Source of the DNA: Diogma glabrata
Taxonomy: Eukaryota > Arthropoda > Insecta > Diptera > Cylindrotomidae
Direction: 5' to 3'
DNA length: 64,000 bases
Assembly (NCBI GenBank): GCA_963693315.1
Contig: OY856186.1
Coordinates: 85,811,816 to 85,875,815 of the forward strand
The notes beneath the pieces were generated by a model. The model was given only the letters and a program-made list of their open reading frames with translations. It made no database searches and was not told the DNA's origin. The position numbers and the translations under genes are program-made. Positions 12,481-22,927 of this stretch are shown here, one piece after another. How positions within the stretch are numbered: the first letter of the stretch is position 1; every line of letters begins with the position of its first letter.

Positions 12481-14525
12481 ATATGGGGGAAATAAAAATA
12501 AAATAGTAAGTGAAAGCAAATAGTTTTAAAAAATTGCAAAAACAAAACTAAAATCTGTCATCCAATAATGCAGTCATCTTAAACACAATATCGGCAAACA
12601 TGAAAATGTGATATAAGCAACGTCTGTGTCTGACGGTTTATTGTCTATAATTTTGTCAAGGGAAATCGAACTTATGATTTTTAAGCATTGTTCTAAAGAG
12701 TCTCTTACAATCACGATTAAATATCACTACCGGGTTATTTTTTAAAATTTCATAGATATTTATATTCCGGTATGAAACGATTTTGACTTAAACAATCGAT
12801 AAAGATTTGTAGGATTTTGAATAATGTTGTTGAGTGTTTACTTTTCATCATGATTTTACAATTTTAATGCGCTTGAGGATGTCAATTTTGATTGATTTGT
12901 AACTTCTTTGTTAATGTTTCATCAATGGAAAAGCCCGGGTCCAAAACTTTAAAGCATGGCCTGAAAGTATGTGAGAGGAAGCTGATATTCGGAAGGGGAT
13001 ATTCAATTTTTGGCATTTTTAAAAGAGAGATAAAACATCTTTGATGTTCTCCTTCTAAAAGTCTAACAGGTTCTTTCTCACAAGAGCTTTAAAATTGAAC
13101 TTTAATGGAAATGGATGGAATTGGAAGGGTTGATAATCTAGAAAATTGGCCTTAAATGGAAAGCTTCTGAAACAAAACAGACGATGCCGGTAAATAAGCG
13201 AAAGATTTATTTAAAAATGATAAACGTGCCAAACTGAAGTTTAGTAACGACCATCAAACGAAAATAATACACAATTGAATTAAGGGATCGAATTAAAGAA
13301 GGTATGATCAGTTTTCAGCGGCGATGGGATGATTTGTGCATACTGCAATTCTCTTGTACATTTCATGGAGAAGATGAACATCGAGATGTTCATAAACGAT
13401 ATTCGAGAACCAGAATAAGATTAATAGTAACGCCTAAGTCGACTTTCACTGAAACAGTGGGATATGCAAATCAATATTAGCTGCCGCAAAGAATTTGAAA
13501 GTCATACATTAGATTCACAAATCACAAACAGCAGGTTAGTACACAGTGATAAAATCGAGATCAAGTGTGATATAAGTGACTAAGTGGATCACTATTCAAT
13601 ATGCAACGAACATACAGGTAAAAAAGAAACAAATAGTCTTATTCTGTGACTTAATTAAGAAAAACTTAAGTTAAGAATTAATTCAATCTATTGTTTTTTA
13701 CATAAGTGATTTTCTAAATAAATATATGTATATATATAATAAATAATTCCAATGAACAACCATATTGGTCATCTAACCGTTAATTGAAGTACCCGTGTGT
13801 TAATGAGTGTAGAAGTTTTCATTGAAAACACTTTGACCTGAATGGGAGTAGAAGCCGAGTAAAATTAAACCATAATGGGGAGACATTAAAACCAAATTCT
13901 CAAAGGGTTCGAAGTGATGAATGTTGGCTAAAATTACAACAGTAATTGTTGAAACTCCTGCCGTTCATTAAGTGATTAATGCACCACCTTGTCTTTGACT
14001 TTTGCAGGTAACTGAAAAGAATTTAAAGCTAAATATTGAAAACGAATTTCTAAAATGGTTGTGCGAAAGGTTAACATTCTCATCTCGGTAGACATTCACC
14101 GCGGTAAAAATGAGTAAAAACTCTTGATGCACGATGCTGATCTTGACACGATCCATAACGAACAGGCATGCCATTTTACTTGTTTTTAAGAATACAGAAA
14201 GTTCTCAAACATCTTTAAAGTAGCAAAATAAATCTTTCAAAGAGATCAGTGGTGGTGTAATGATCATAAACGTGAACTCTTACACAAACTGCCGAATCAC
14301 TATTTATCTGAATTTAAGCGTTCGTTTTCTGCCACATTTTGGTCCATTATACACAAACGATGGATAGTATAGAACTTAACAAATCCGCGCACCTTTTTAA
14401 AGAACCTATTTGAAAATGTATATGCTTTAGAAGGTGGTTTTGGTTTGGAAATGTTCTACGGGTCGAGTTGAAACTTGAAGACTGCGAGCTAGACTAAGAC
14501 TTAAATTAATAAATTTCACCTCGGA
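12481..14525. other. Intergenic, no gene recognised
   Basis: AT-rich, slightly less extreme than its surroundings around 13,000-13,600. No frame resembles a known family and no repeat family member was seen. Confidence 0.5.
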
Positions 14526-14527
14526 TA

Positions 14528-14743
14528 TCATCTCTCAGAGGTGTGTGGGGTCGCTGAATACGAATCCGAGATCCAAAAGCAAGTGAAGGTGTTTCAACCC
14601 CACAAAACCTCCTAAGAAGCACTTCCACTTCTTAGGAGGTTTTGTGGGGTTGAAACAATTTAATAAACAATTTAATTTAATACAAAAAAATTCGGAAATC
14701 GTCTCTCGAGGATTTTTGAGGTCGCTGATCACGAAACCGAGAT
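14528..14743. repeat. 30-bp perfect hairpin flanked by direct repeats
   Basis: Arms 14590-14619 and 14628-14657 are perfectly complementary over 30 bp around an 8-base loop (CACTTCCA). On either side lie imperfect direct repeats, at about 14528-14575 and 14697-14743, each reading roughly ATC-TCTC-GAGG-GGTCGCTGA followed by ACGAA-CCGAGATC. The unit resembles a small non-autonomous element, but no target-site duplication was identified. Confidence 0.8.
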
Positions 14744-15474
14744 CAAATTCAATTGAAAATGATGTGAGCTTATAAGTTATACATATAATTGACATCAATT
14801 GTAATCAGAGTCGTATTCGGCAAGATTGGTCAGTCCATAACAAAATTTACATGTTTGTGAGCAGTATACGCCATTTTCTGCAACCACAAGCTGCCCCATA
14901 TCCACCTATTATTGCATTCATAATACTTTTGGTGCGGGACAAAAACATGACAGAATATTTGTATGAGATCCAAGGACCAAGATGCCATCGAATATTTTCC
15001 CACCCTAATCAATTGAATTTAAAATTGCGGTTCTGTCGGTATCTGAATTTATAGTAAATTTTTTTAAATGTTCTCGGAAACCTTAAGCAGTAGGCGACAA
15101 TGTGTCTATGTTAACTATACTTATGTTATTGATTTGATGTTCTGTGTATTTTTTTTTTTTTCAAAAACATATAACTGGCACGGCACAGTTTTTCCTTAGC
15201 AGTCAAATTCTCATCTGATTTCTATTTGTTTAGTTGTGTAATTCTAACAAGCATTCCAACATCTAATAATTTATCAATATTCTCAAAGTTCATTTTGAAC
15301 GAATCCGTAACATTACTTAAATTTATTGACTCCACTAGAGGTTCCTCTTTTCAAAATATCAAAAAACATTTTCTTTCGATTAATTAACGTTTACGTTTTA
15401 TACACCAATATTCACAAATAAAAACTTTTCAATAACACAATGACACAAACACTAATATTTCTGGTTACTACACT

Positions 15475-16271
15475 TTATCCTTTAATAATATTAAACAAAC
15501 CATAAAATACTTCAAAATCTAAACAACTTTGTTGGTACCACAGCAACCTGCGTTTCAAGGTATTGATGAACGCTTTTTTTAAACCTCTGCGGATTGAAGC
15601 CACCTGAGACAATGGATTCCGACAAACTATTCCATTTGTATGCAGTTCGGACAAAGAAGTCTCTCTGCGATCTGCCAGTATGACAGGGTGGGATCTCGAC
15701 CGTTTGATTGGTTGCGGTAGCCGATTGCCGAGTGGAACGGGGATAGGAATAAGTTTGAGGCATGATGCTGCTGAATTCATCTGAGCACGGTTGATGACGA
15801 TATTTGTAAAAAAACAACGAGGTCAGCAACAGTGCGACGATGTTGTAGGGAATCAAGTTTTGATGTCAAAGCTCGATCACCCACAATTTGTATAGCCCGC
15901 TTTTGAACAGAGTCCAAGAGGGCCAAGATGGAAACAGAAGCAGCACCCCAAACTTGACAAGAGTACTCCATGCAGGGACAAATATAGGACTTATAAACAT
16001 GGAGCAATTGGTATGGAGTGAAAATTTTTTTGCATCTTTTTAGGAGGCCGAGTTTTTTAGACGCGCTTTTTTCCATTGCCATTACATGATTGTTCCAGAG
16101 TAGGTCATTTGAAACTGTGACACCCAATAAACGAATGTTTTTATATTCACCTATTGGTTCATCACACATACTGAATAAAATATCTTTGGGGAACTCGGTC
16201 TTTGATCTGGAAACAATCAACAGCTGTGTTTTGGTAGAGTTAAAATTTACCAGGTTTTCACGTTCATTCAC
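15475..16271 (-). pseudogene. Non-LTR retrotransposon 'LINE-A', 3' part, best-preserved copy
   Basis: The long minus-strand frame 15,777-16,271 encodes the region after the reverse transcriptase palm: STKTQLLIVSRSKTEFPKD, IRLLGVTVSNDLLWNNHV, KLGLLKRCKKIFTPYQLL, then MEYSCQVWGAASVSILALLD and VQKRAIQIVGDR. After a frameshift near 15,790 the protein continues in another frame (FYKYRHQPCSDEFSSIMP, then FFVRTAYKWNSLSESIV and FKKSVHQYL). This order (VWG, VQKRA, LQHRR, WNSL, FK) is typical of the C-terminus of Jockey/CR1-type ORF2 proteins. The 5' end stops abruptly at about 16,270, as in 5'-truncated insertions. It carries too few lesions to be very old. Confidence 0.85.
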
Positions 16272-16406
16272 GTTTATGGCAGCATCTCGCCGGGCAATAG
16301 CAACTTGCTACTACTTCTATACTTGCCCATACTATGCCTTTTTCATCGTGGTCTCATATGTATCAAAACCTTTATTCCATTGTTCAAAGTTCAAAAAAGA
16401 CACAAT

Positions 16407-16640
16407 GGCAGATCGCAGAGAGACTTCTTTGTCCGAACTGCATACAAATGGAATAGTTTGTCGGAATCCATTGTCTCAGGTGGCTTCAATCCGCAGAGGT
16501 TTAAAAAAAGCGTTCATCAATACCTTGGAACGCAGGTTGTTGTGGTACCTAGGTCTGCACCTAGGTCTTAAAAGGTATTTGTGTGTTGTTGTGACACATA
16601 TTCTAAACCCTATAACACAACACTTTTTATTTTAAAAAAA
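16407..16640 (+). repeat. LINE-A 3' end, second copy in opposite orientation
   Basis: Bases 16,407-16,549 are a nearly exact inverted copy of 15,534-15,676, differing at only a few positions. They continue into the standard LINE-A tail (AGGTCTTAAAAGGTATTTGT, GTGACACATATTCTAAACCC) and end in an A-rich stretch. This is a severely 5'-truncated LINE-A insertion facing the larger copy. Confidence 0.85.
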
Positions 16641-17593
16641 AAAGTATGTACATAGATCTCCATTCATAAGCAAGAACTAAGTTACCGACTTTAGAAGAAG
16701 GTGTAGATGAAGGGAGAATTTCAAACATAAATTTAGATTTTTCCACGGCAAGAATCCCATACTTGAAAAATAAAATCTACAGCTTATAAATCAATCAACT
16801 ATCGAAAAAGTGAAATTTTAATTGGAATTTTGTCGCACATCGCATTGGTTGTTCAAATTTTTTTAATTGCACTCGGATTCGTAATCAGCGACCCCGAAAA
16901 GGCGACCCCGACACCAATTTTTATTAAATACATTTTATTTTCTTATAAAATGTGTATATACCATATACAATGAACTATCAGTATTGTATTTGGAAACAGC
17001 GTTTTTAAAAGGGTTGCAAAATGATTTGTAAAAAAGAACGTTCTATTATAAGTATTAAACACTATGTTGTTAAAAAAATTCTTAAAATCCGAAGACATAG
17101 TCTCTAGCTCCGAAGAAGTACATTCAATTCAAACCCGAAGTCTTCGGAGTAAAAAGTGCGTGTTGGTAACCCTACACTCTACAGCAATCCTATACAGTTA
17201 TATAACATAAACAAAGAAAGATTAAAACATCGAGGCAGAAAATTGCCGTTATTTTAACGATATCAAATGGGAAAAATATTATTTCTTTTGTTGCATCTAT
17301 TAAATAGATTAGTTTCTTAATTAAACGTTATTATATCGATCAATATGGTAAGCAAAATGCTTTGCATTATCTAATCTAACTAATTATTGTAAAGATGTAT
17401 CTATTCATTAACTCATTTAATTGAACTAATGTTAAAACTATATCCAAATTATAGATAAACATTCATAAGAAACATAATGATAAAAAAGAGCTGCATATTG
17501 TAGAAATTTGTAATGACTCCGTTACGTATCGTATTCGTGCATGACGTTAATAAAATTAAGATAACAATCTAACCTTCTTTGCTTCTAAAAGTG
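16641..17593. other. Intergenic with small GTCGCTGATTACGAATCCGA motif
   Basis: Mostly AT-rich. Near 16,863-16,900 the minus strand reads GGGGTCGCTGATTACGAATC, related to the direct repeats around the hairpin at 14,528-14,743. A palindromic CCGAAG...CTTCGG segment occurs near 17,090-17,155. No gene is seen. Confidence 0.5.
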
Positions 17594-17601
17594 GTTTAAA
17601 C

Positions 17602-17988
17602 CAGGGTTGTGCCGTAGACAAAATAGATTACTTTACATGTATAGATTACGCATAGATTACGTGTAAATTACGCGAGATATTTTCGTGTAATCTATAATGT
17701 AAACTATTATGTAATCTATTTAATTGATATGTGCATTCTAAACTTTTTTAGCAATTAAATTAACTTTTTTCAAGATCGCAAGATCTTGTTTTTGACAATA
17801 TTAATCATCATGTCTTTTGCGAAAAAATCGAAAAAAAATTTCAGTAGGGATAATACAATAATTCCACATATTTCTTCTTAAATCAAAATTAATAGATTAC
17901 ACCAAATTTACATAGATGACATAGATTACATTACATAGATTACATGTAATGTAATCTATTTTAGATTACGCGTAAAGGAACAACCCTG
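17602..17988. mobile_element. hAT-type MITE, 387 bp, 8-bp target duplication
   Basis: The element begins CAGGGTTGTGCC and ends GGAACAACCCTG, so the terminal inverted repeats start with the CAGGGTTG pattern common in hAT transposons. It is flanked by identical 8-bp duplications GTTTAAAC (17,594-17,601 and 17,989-17,996); 8 bp is the hAT hallmark. The interior is full of ATAGATTAC/GTAATCTAT words in both orientations and has no coding capacity. It must have been moved by a transposase made elsewhere. Confidence 0.88.
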
Positions 17989-18889
17989 GTTTAAACCGAA
18001 ACAAAGTGTCAAAATAATTTACATTATTTAAAATTAACAAATATGCCTACTACAAATCATTTAGGAACACATAACTTTTCTATTTTTATATGCGCCCAGG
18101 TATGAAAAAGCCAAACGTTTCCTTATTTCATAAAAATATTAACTTTAATAAAATCAGAGACAGTAAATTACATAATTAGTGTAATACAACTCAATTACTT
18201 AAACATGGTTTTAAAAATCATCCCACATTTAGTATTTAAAAAAAAAACTTTACTACTTTAGAAAATAGAGGTAAGTTTATTTGAATAATGGTTTTAAAAC
18301 CAATTAAATTTTATGACTAACAAGTAATGTAATAAAATAGTTTTAAATTTAAGGATATTCTTAGAAAATTTTTATTAATAAATTTGTTTGTATATTTTCG
18401 ACTTTTGTTCTTAATGCCTTAGAGATGACAAAATTTCTAGCAATTGCAATACTAAGAATTTTGAGCCAATATTTTATTGAGTATCATAACTAAAAATCGT
18501 GGTTTATTAGTTACTTTAAAGTTTAAAGTAAAGAACGGGATTTGGTGTGTATTGTCTAATCCAAAGAAAAGAATGTTTACAAATTTGAAGAGAATTAAGT
18601 ACAAACAGCTGAGAAAGTAATATGTTTTTTCAATTTGTTTGACAACAAATGGAATACGCAATTTGGTTTAAAGAATCCTATTTATATAAAGACACAAGGA
18701 AACAAAAACATGATGTGAACGCAACATGACATTAGGCGAAAAAGTGACTAGAGCTTTTAAAAAGTGATTAAAAATAAAATGATAATTCATCATTAAGTGT
18801 CATTTTCTATAGGTTTCGTTCGACTTTTTTTTAAATAAAGTGTAAATAAATTACAATATATGCCACAACCACAAAAAAATACCTTTAAA

Positions 18890-18990
18890 AATGTAAGTCC
18901 CACAACAACATACGTTCTGAGGTGTTGATAAACACTTTTTGTAAATATTGAACAACTAAACAATAAACCTTATCATATGCTGATATACGA
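18890..18990 (-). repeat. REP-C/LINE-A 3'-end fragment
   Basis: The minus strand reads GTTTATCAACACCTCAGAAC, then TATGTTGTTGTGGG. Upstream on that strand is the AGGTTTATTGTTTAGTTGTT segment seen in longer REP-C copies. Short relic. Confidence 0.6.
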
Positions 18991-19080
18991 CAATAGTCAA
19001 AGATTCATAAGATGCAGAAAAGAGAAGTAAAATAATTAGTAATTTTTTCTTTATAAAGCTAGACTCTAGAGACTCTAGTC

Positions 19081-21218
19081 CACACATGGCCAAATCGCCG
19101 CTCTTTGAAAGAACGAGTGCGGCTCTCGAAAATAAATGAGAAAATTTAATAACGTTTAAAAATTTATTAAAATTTTAATAAAGTTGTATTTACCAGTTGT
19201 TATTACCAGTAAATTACGAGAATATCGAAATCATATCGATTACCAAAATATCGAAAAATGGGATAACTTTCGTTAATTAAAACAAACAAAAAGTTAACTA
19301 CTTCCTATCAGCAAATTTTTTCAAAGAAAAATACTATCCGGAATTAAAGGATGATCAATGGATTAATGATTGTGTATTCTTAACTGATATAATGGAGAAT
19401 CTGCAGTTCCCAACCTAGCATTACAAGGAAAAGATAAAGTTGTTACTGATCTTATTCAAACGATTCTGAGATTTATTAAAAAAAAATAGCTTTTTAACGC
19501 GATTTAACTACAAAAATGTTAAACCACTTTCCTCGTCTGGAAAATAAACTCTCTAAAATTGATGATAAAAAACTGAGTGAATATAACAGTAAAATATGAA
19601 GGGGCTGATATCTCAAGATGTTTATTCAACATAATAAAATGTTTAATATACATCGTTTGGAAGTTTATTACAGAACTAACACGAAACATCAATTCGTTAC
19701 CGGAAAATTATAACAGATCATAGATTAACATAGTTTGTAGTGAAAAGATGATACACTCAACAAACTACTCAAAAAGCGTTCCAATTAGCGTTTAGCAATT
19801 TCAATTTTTCAAATACAAATAATCCATTATCTAACAATTTCATGTTCATGTTTGACATTTCAGGTCATAAAAATAAATAATTTAATTTTTTTTTTCAAAT
19901 AAAAGGGGTCTTATTGAATTGATTTCAAAAAATTATAACAATAAACAAAATCAAAAATTCAAACTTTTTCCAAGATTCCAAAAACTATAATAAAATCAAA
20001 AATTGGTACTTTCTTCAAAATTCCTAAAATATTCAAGAGAATATTACAAAATCAAAAATTCCAAAAATTATTACAATATCTTTAGAATTTTCAAAAAACG
20101 TTTAAATTATTAGAACAATAATTTAAACGTTTTTTGAAAATTCTAAAGATATTGTAATAATTATTACAAAATCAAGGATTGAAACTTTTTTCAAAATTCT
20201 AAAAATATTGCAAAAATTAGAAGAAAATTCAAAATTCAAACTTTTCCCAAGATGATTCAATCAATCAAGATTAAATCTCGCAAGATGATATGCTAAGTTG
20301 ATTCAATTAAAAACCGCTTTTTTGTCATACAAATAATTAATTTTATTTGGCAAATGTTTCTAATCGAAAATGTTACCCATTTTGTTTCTCAAAAAAATTG
20401 GGCAAGCAACAAAACAAATGAAAATCATTCTTTTGACACACTTGACGTTATTTTTTTGACACACTTATAGTTCAATAATCAAGCTTCTTTTCTCACATAT
20501 CAATCCCGACCATCAACATTTCTTATTATCACTTAAAATAAAGAATTTTAAGCCAAAAGTATGAATTTTTTTTTTTGACACGCTTAGTGTTTTTTTACAC
20601 ACTCATCTCTTACAATTAAGTCGTAATATTTTTAGAAACAAAGCTTATTACTAACGATGGATTATCATAGGATGGATTTTTATATTTTGAATAAAAGTTC
20701 CACATGAGAAATGGAATTATTAGAAACTCATGCGCACATTCTTAAAATGCACCACAAATCAACACAATCTGTAGTTTTGGAAACGACTGTCTCAATCAAA
20801 GTCCCCCAATTTGAAAAAGCTGCTTGCAGATTACTGTCCATGTTCGGCACATCATACTGTTGTGAATCACTTTTTCCAACAATGAAATTTATAACATCAA
20901 AGCAACGTTCACAACTTACAAATAACACCGTTCACAACTTACAAACATCGTACCGCGCTAACGAGCTATGAACCCGAGTTCAAACAAGTTACAAACACAT
21001 ATGCCATCTACCAGCAATCAATAGCTGCCAGTGCCATGTTACAAAATTTAAATATATGTTTGTATTCATAATTAAAGTATTTGCTTGAAGACGGTGTATG
21101 CAACTTGCAAGGAAATAAAAATTCCATAACAACTTTGATATTTTATTTATTTGTTGGCTCTCGTAACGAGAGTTTATTGAAATTCGGCTCCACGTGTAAC
21201 GAAGTTTGGCCATCTCTG
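19081..21218 (+). mobile_element. hAT transposon, ends intact, transposase decayed
   Basis: The flanks carry a perfect 8-bp duplication CTCTAGTC (19,073-19,080 and 21,219-21,226). The ends read CACACATGGCCAAA and, on the other strand, CAGAGATGGCCAAAC, giving an imperfect terminal repeat of the hAT type. Inside, 19,300-19,500 encodes pieces of a ZBED/GTF2IRD2-like transposase in shifting frames (DCVFLTDIMENLQ, LQGKDKVVTDLIQTI). Bases 20,711-20,971 encode the C-terminal dimerisation region (LLSMFGTSYCCESLF, KFITSKQRSQLT). The middle is displaced by a REP-B insertion. The transposase is dead, but the ends look usable. Confidence 0.85.
19600..20600 (+). repeat. REP-B copy nested in the hAT element, with 46-bp hairpin
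   Basis: It shares TTACAGAACTAACACGAAAC, then TCGTTACCGGAAAATTATAA, with the copy at 31,740, and later CAATCCCGACCATCAACATT and TTTTGACACGCTTA. Between these lies an AT-rich minisatellite of AAATTCnAAAAATATTnCAAAAATTATnACAAAATCAAA-type units (about 19,900-20,260). Within the array, 20,066-20,111 and 20,117-20,162 are perfectly complementary over 46 bases around the loop AGAAC. The far end of REP-B seen in other copies is missing. Confidence 0.75.
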
Positions 21219-21226
21219 CTCTAGTC

Positions 21227-22233
21227 CATCGGTCGGTCGCAGGTAAACATAGGTAAGTGTACCGTAAAAATTATTTTTGTAATAAAATAATCGCTTTTTT
21301 GCTTGCCAAATGAGCATTGTCAAAATGTTGTGGCTCAGTATTTGCATATCTTTCGATTAAAGCGCTGAATTTATCATAATTTTGAAAATTAGTTTCCAAC
21401 GATCCCGGTTTACACCACCACTGATTATTAGTTTGCACTTCATTTTAATCTTTCTTACTTGGATTTATTTATCAATTATCATTATTATAAAGCCGAATAC
21501 TAATATTTAGAAGCACTGTCTGTGCTTATAAAAAATCCAGTCTCTTTTTAAGCTTTCCATTGTTTGTTTGCTGTAGTGTTTAGGTCCATAGCATAATTTT
21601 CTCTGGCTTCAATATTTTTGTTTACTTATGCGTAGTTGAAATATTGTTTTTGTTTTATGGCGAGAAATTGACTGTTTAAATAATTTTTGATTACTATGTA
21701 TGTATCATGAATCATCACTATAGATGTATGGATGGACTTTGTATTTCGTCAAAAGAAAATTAAGCTAGGTAATTTTGGTTTTTAAGTCCAGAGAGATTAT
21801 TTAATATTCCCAACAGTATATTTTATCAGAGCAAATAATACGTAGTTTTTAAAATAAAAGTATAAATTATGTGTACTTCAATAATCAGTTAAGATTAGAA
21901 AATAGTGTTATGACTTATGAAATACTGTACTGTTATCAAACATGTCTTTTGTACCATACCTATAACTCCTTTTGGTGAACAGTACCAGATTATACCAACC
22001 CAGTTAGAGCAGTCCTTCTAATCCCACTTCTTCCCTGCATTTCAGGATAAGGAGAGCGTTCAATAAATGCAGGTCATTACTGCCAATACGCTTTTTTTAT
22101 TAATTAGTTAGACATGTTTAGCACACTAAATATGAAATATTCATTATTTGGACTCGTTGAATATCCGAAGATACCATGCCAACTATAAAGGAAGGAGATG
22201 GGAAAAATGGAAGGAATGGGGATATAGGGATAA
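21227..22233. other. Intergenic, no gene recognised
   Basis: AT-rich sequence between the hAT element and the next LINE relic. No motif supports a gene. Confidence 0.5.
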
Positions 22234-22927
22234 CTATACTAATTGTTTTAAATGATAATGGACATTTTCTTTAAATGCCTGAGGGGAAAATTCATCGGGA
22301 AATACAGAGGAAGGCATTGAGTTCCACAATTTGGCCACTCTATTAAAATAGTCGTTCTGGAAGGACACAGTTCTACAACGAGGTATTTGTACAACAAATG
22401 GATGGGATAACTCGGCAGCTCTTGTTTGTCGATTATGCTGCGCACACGACGGAAGGATATTTTGAATTTCCTTAGAGGAGAATTCGCTAAAGTTATATTC
22501 ATAGTAGATTGACAATTCAGCCACATTTCTTCTGTGCTGGAGTGAATCAAGCTGGTCCGTTAGTTCAGTATTACCAATCAACCGTATTGCTTTTCTCTGT
22601 ACAGAGTCTAGACATTTTATTGATGACCTCCCCTAACATGACAGCAGCACTCCAAACATGGACGAATAAGGGACTTGAAGATTAGCAACATTTGCTCGGG
22701 AAATACTTTTTACATCGACTAAAGAATCCTAATTTTTGCATTGCAGATTTAGCAAGGTTGAACACATGTTTATTCCATTTCAGGTTACTTTGAATATCCA
22801 CTCCAAGAAGTCTAACTGATTCAACCTCATGCAATTCCTCATGGTTTATTTTAATAGGAAAATTTTTATGTCGCTCTATTCCAGTATATTGTATATGATT
22901 GTATTGTAAACCGTATTTATTGAACAA
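22234..22927 (-). pseudogene. Non-LTR retrotransposon C-terminal relic, second lineage
   Basis: On the minus strand, 22,682-22,927 encodes LHEVESVRLLGVDIQSNLKW followed by FFSRCKKYFPSK. Bases 22,234-22,581 encode LDSLQHRRNVAELSIYYEYN, then RVAKLWNSMPSSVFP and FSPQAFKENVHYHL. The domain order matches LINE-A (LLGV, SRCKK, LQHRR, LWNS, FK), but the sequence differs along its length, so this is a separate lineage of the same class. A frameshift or short deletion separates the two halves near 22,600-22,680, and the 5' end is truncated. Confidence 0.8.

Noticed and set aside
13725..13760. TA-rich microsatellite considered as a feature
   Set aside because: Short imperfect TATA-type runs are everywhere in this AT-rich sequence and carry no specific information.
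16090..16635. 181-codon plus-strand frame
   Set aside because: It is partly the antisense of the LINE-A copy at 15,475-16,271 and partly a wrong frame of the LINE-A tail at 16,407; not a separate gene.
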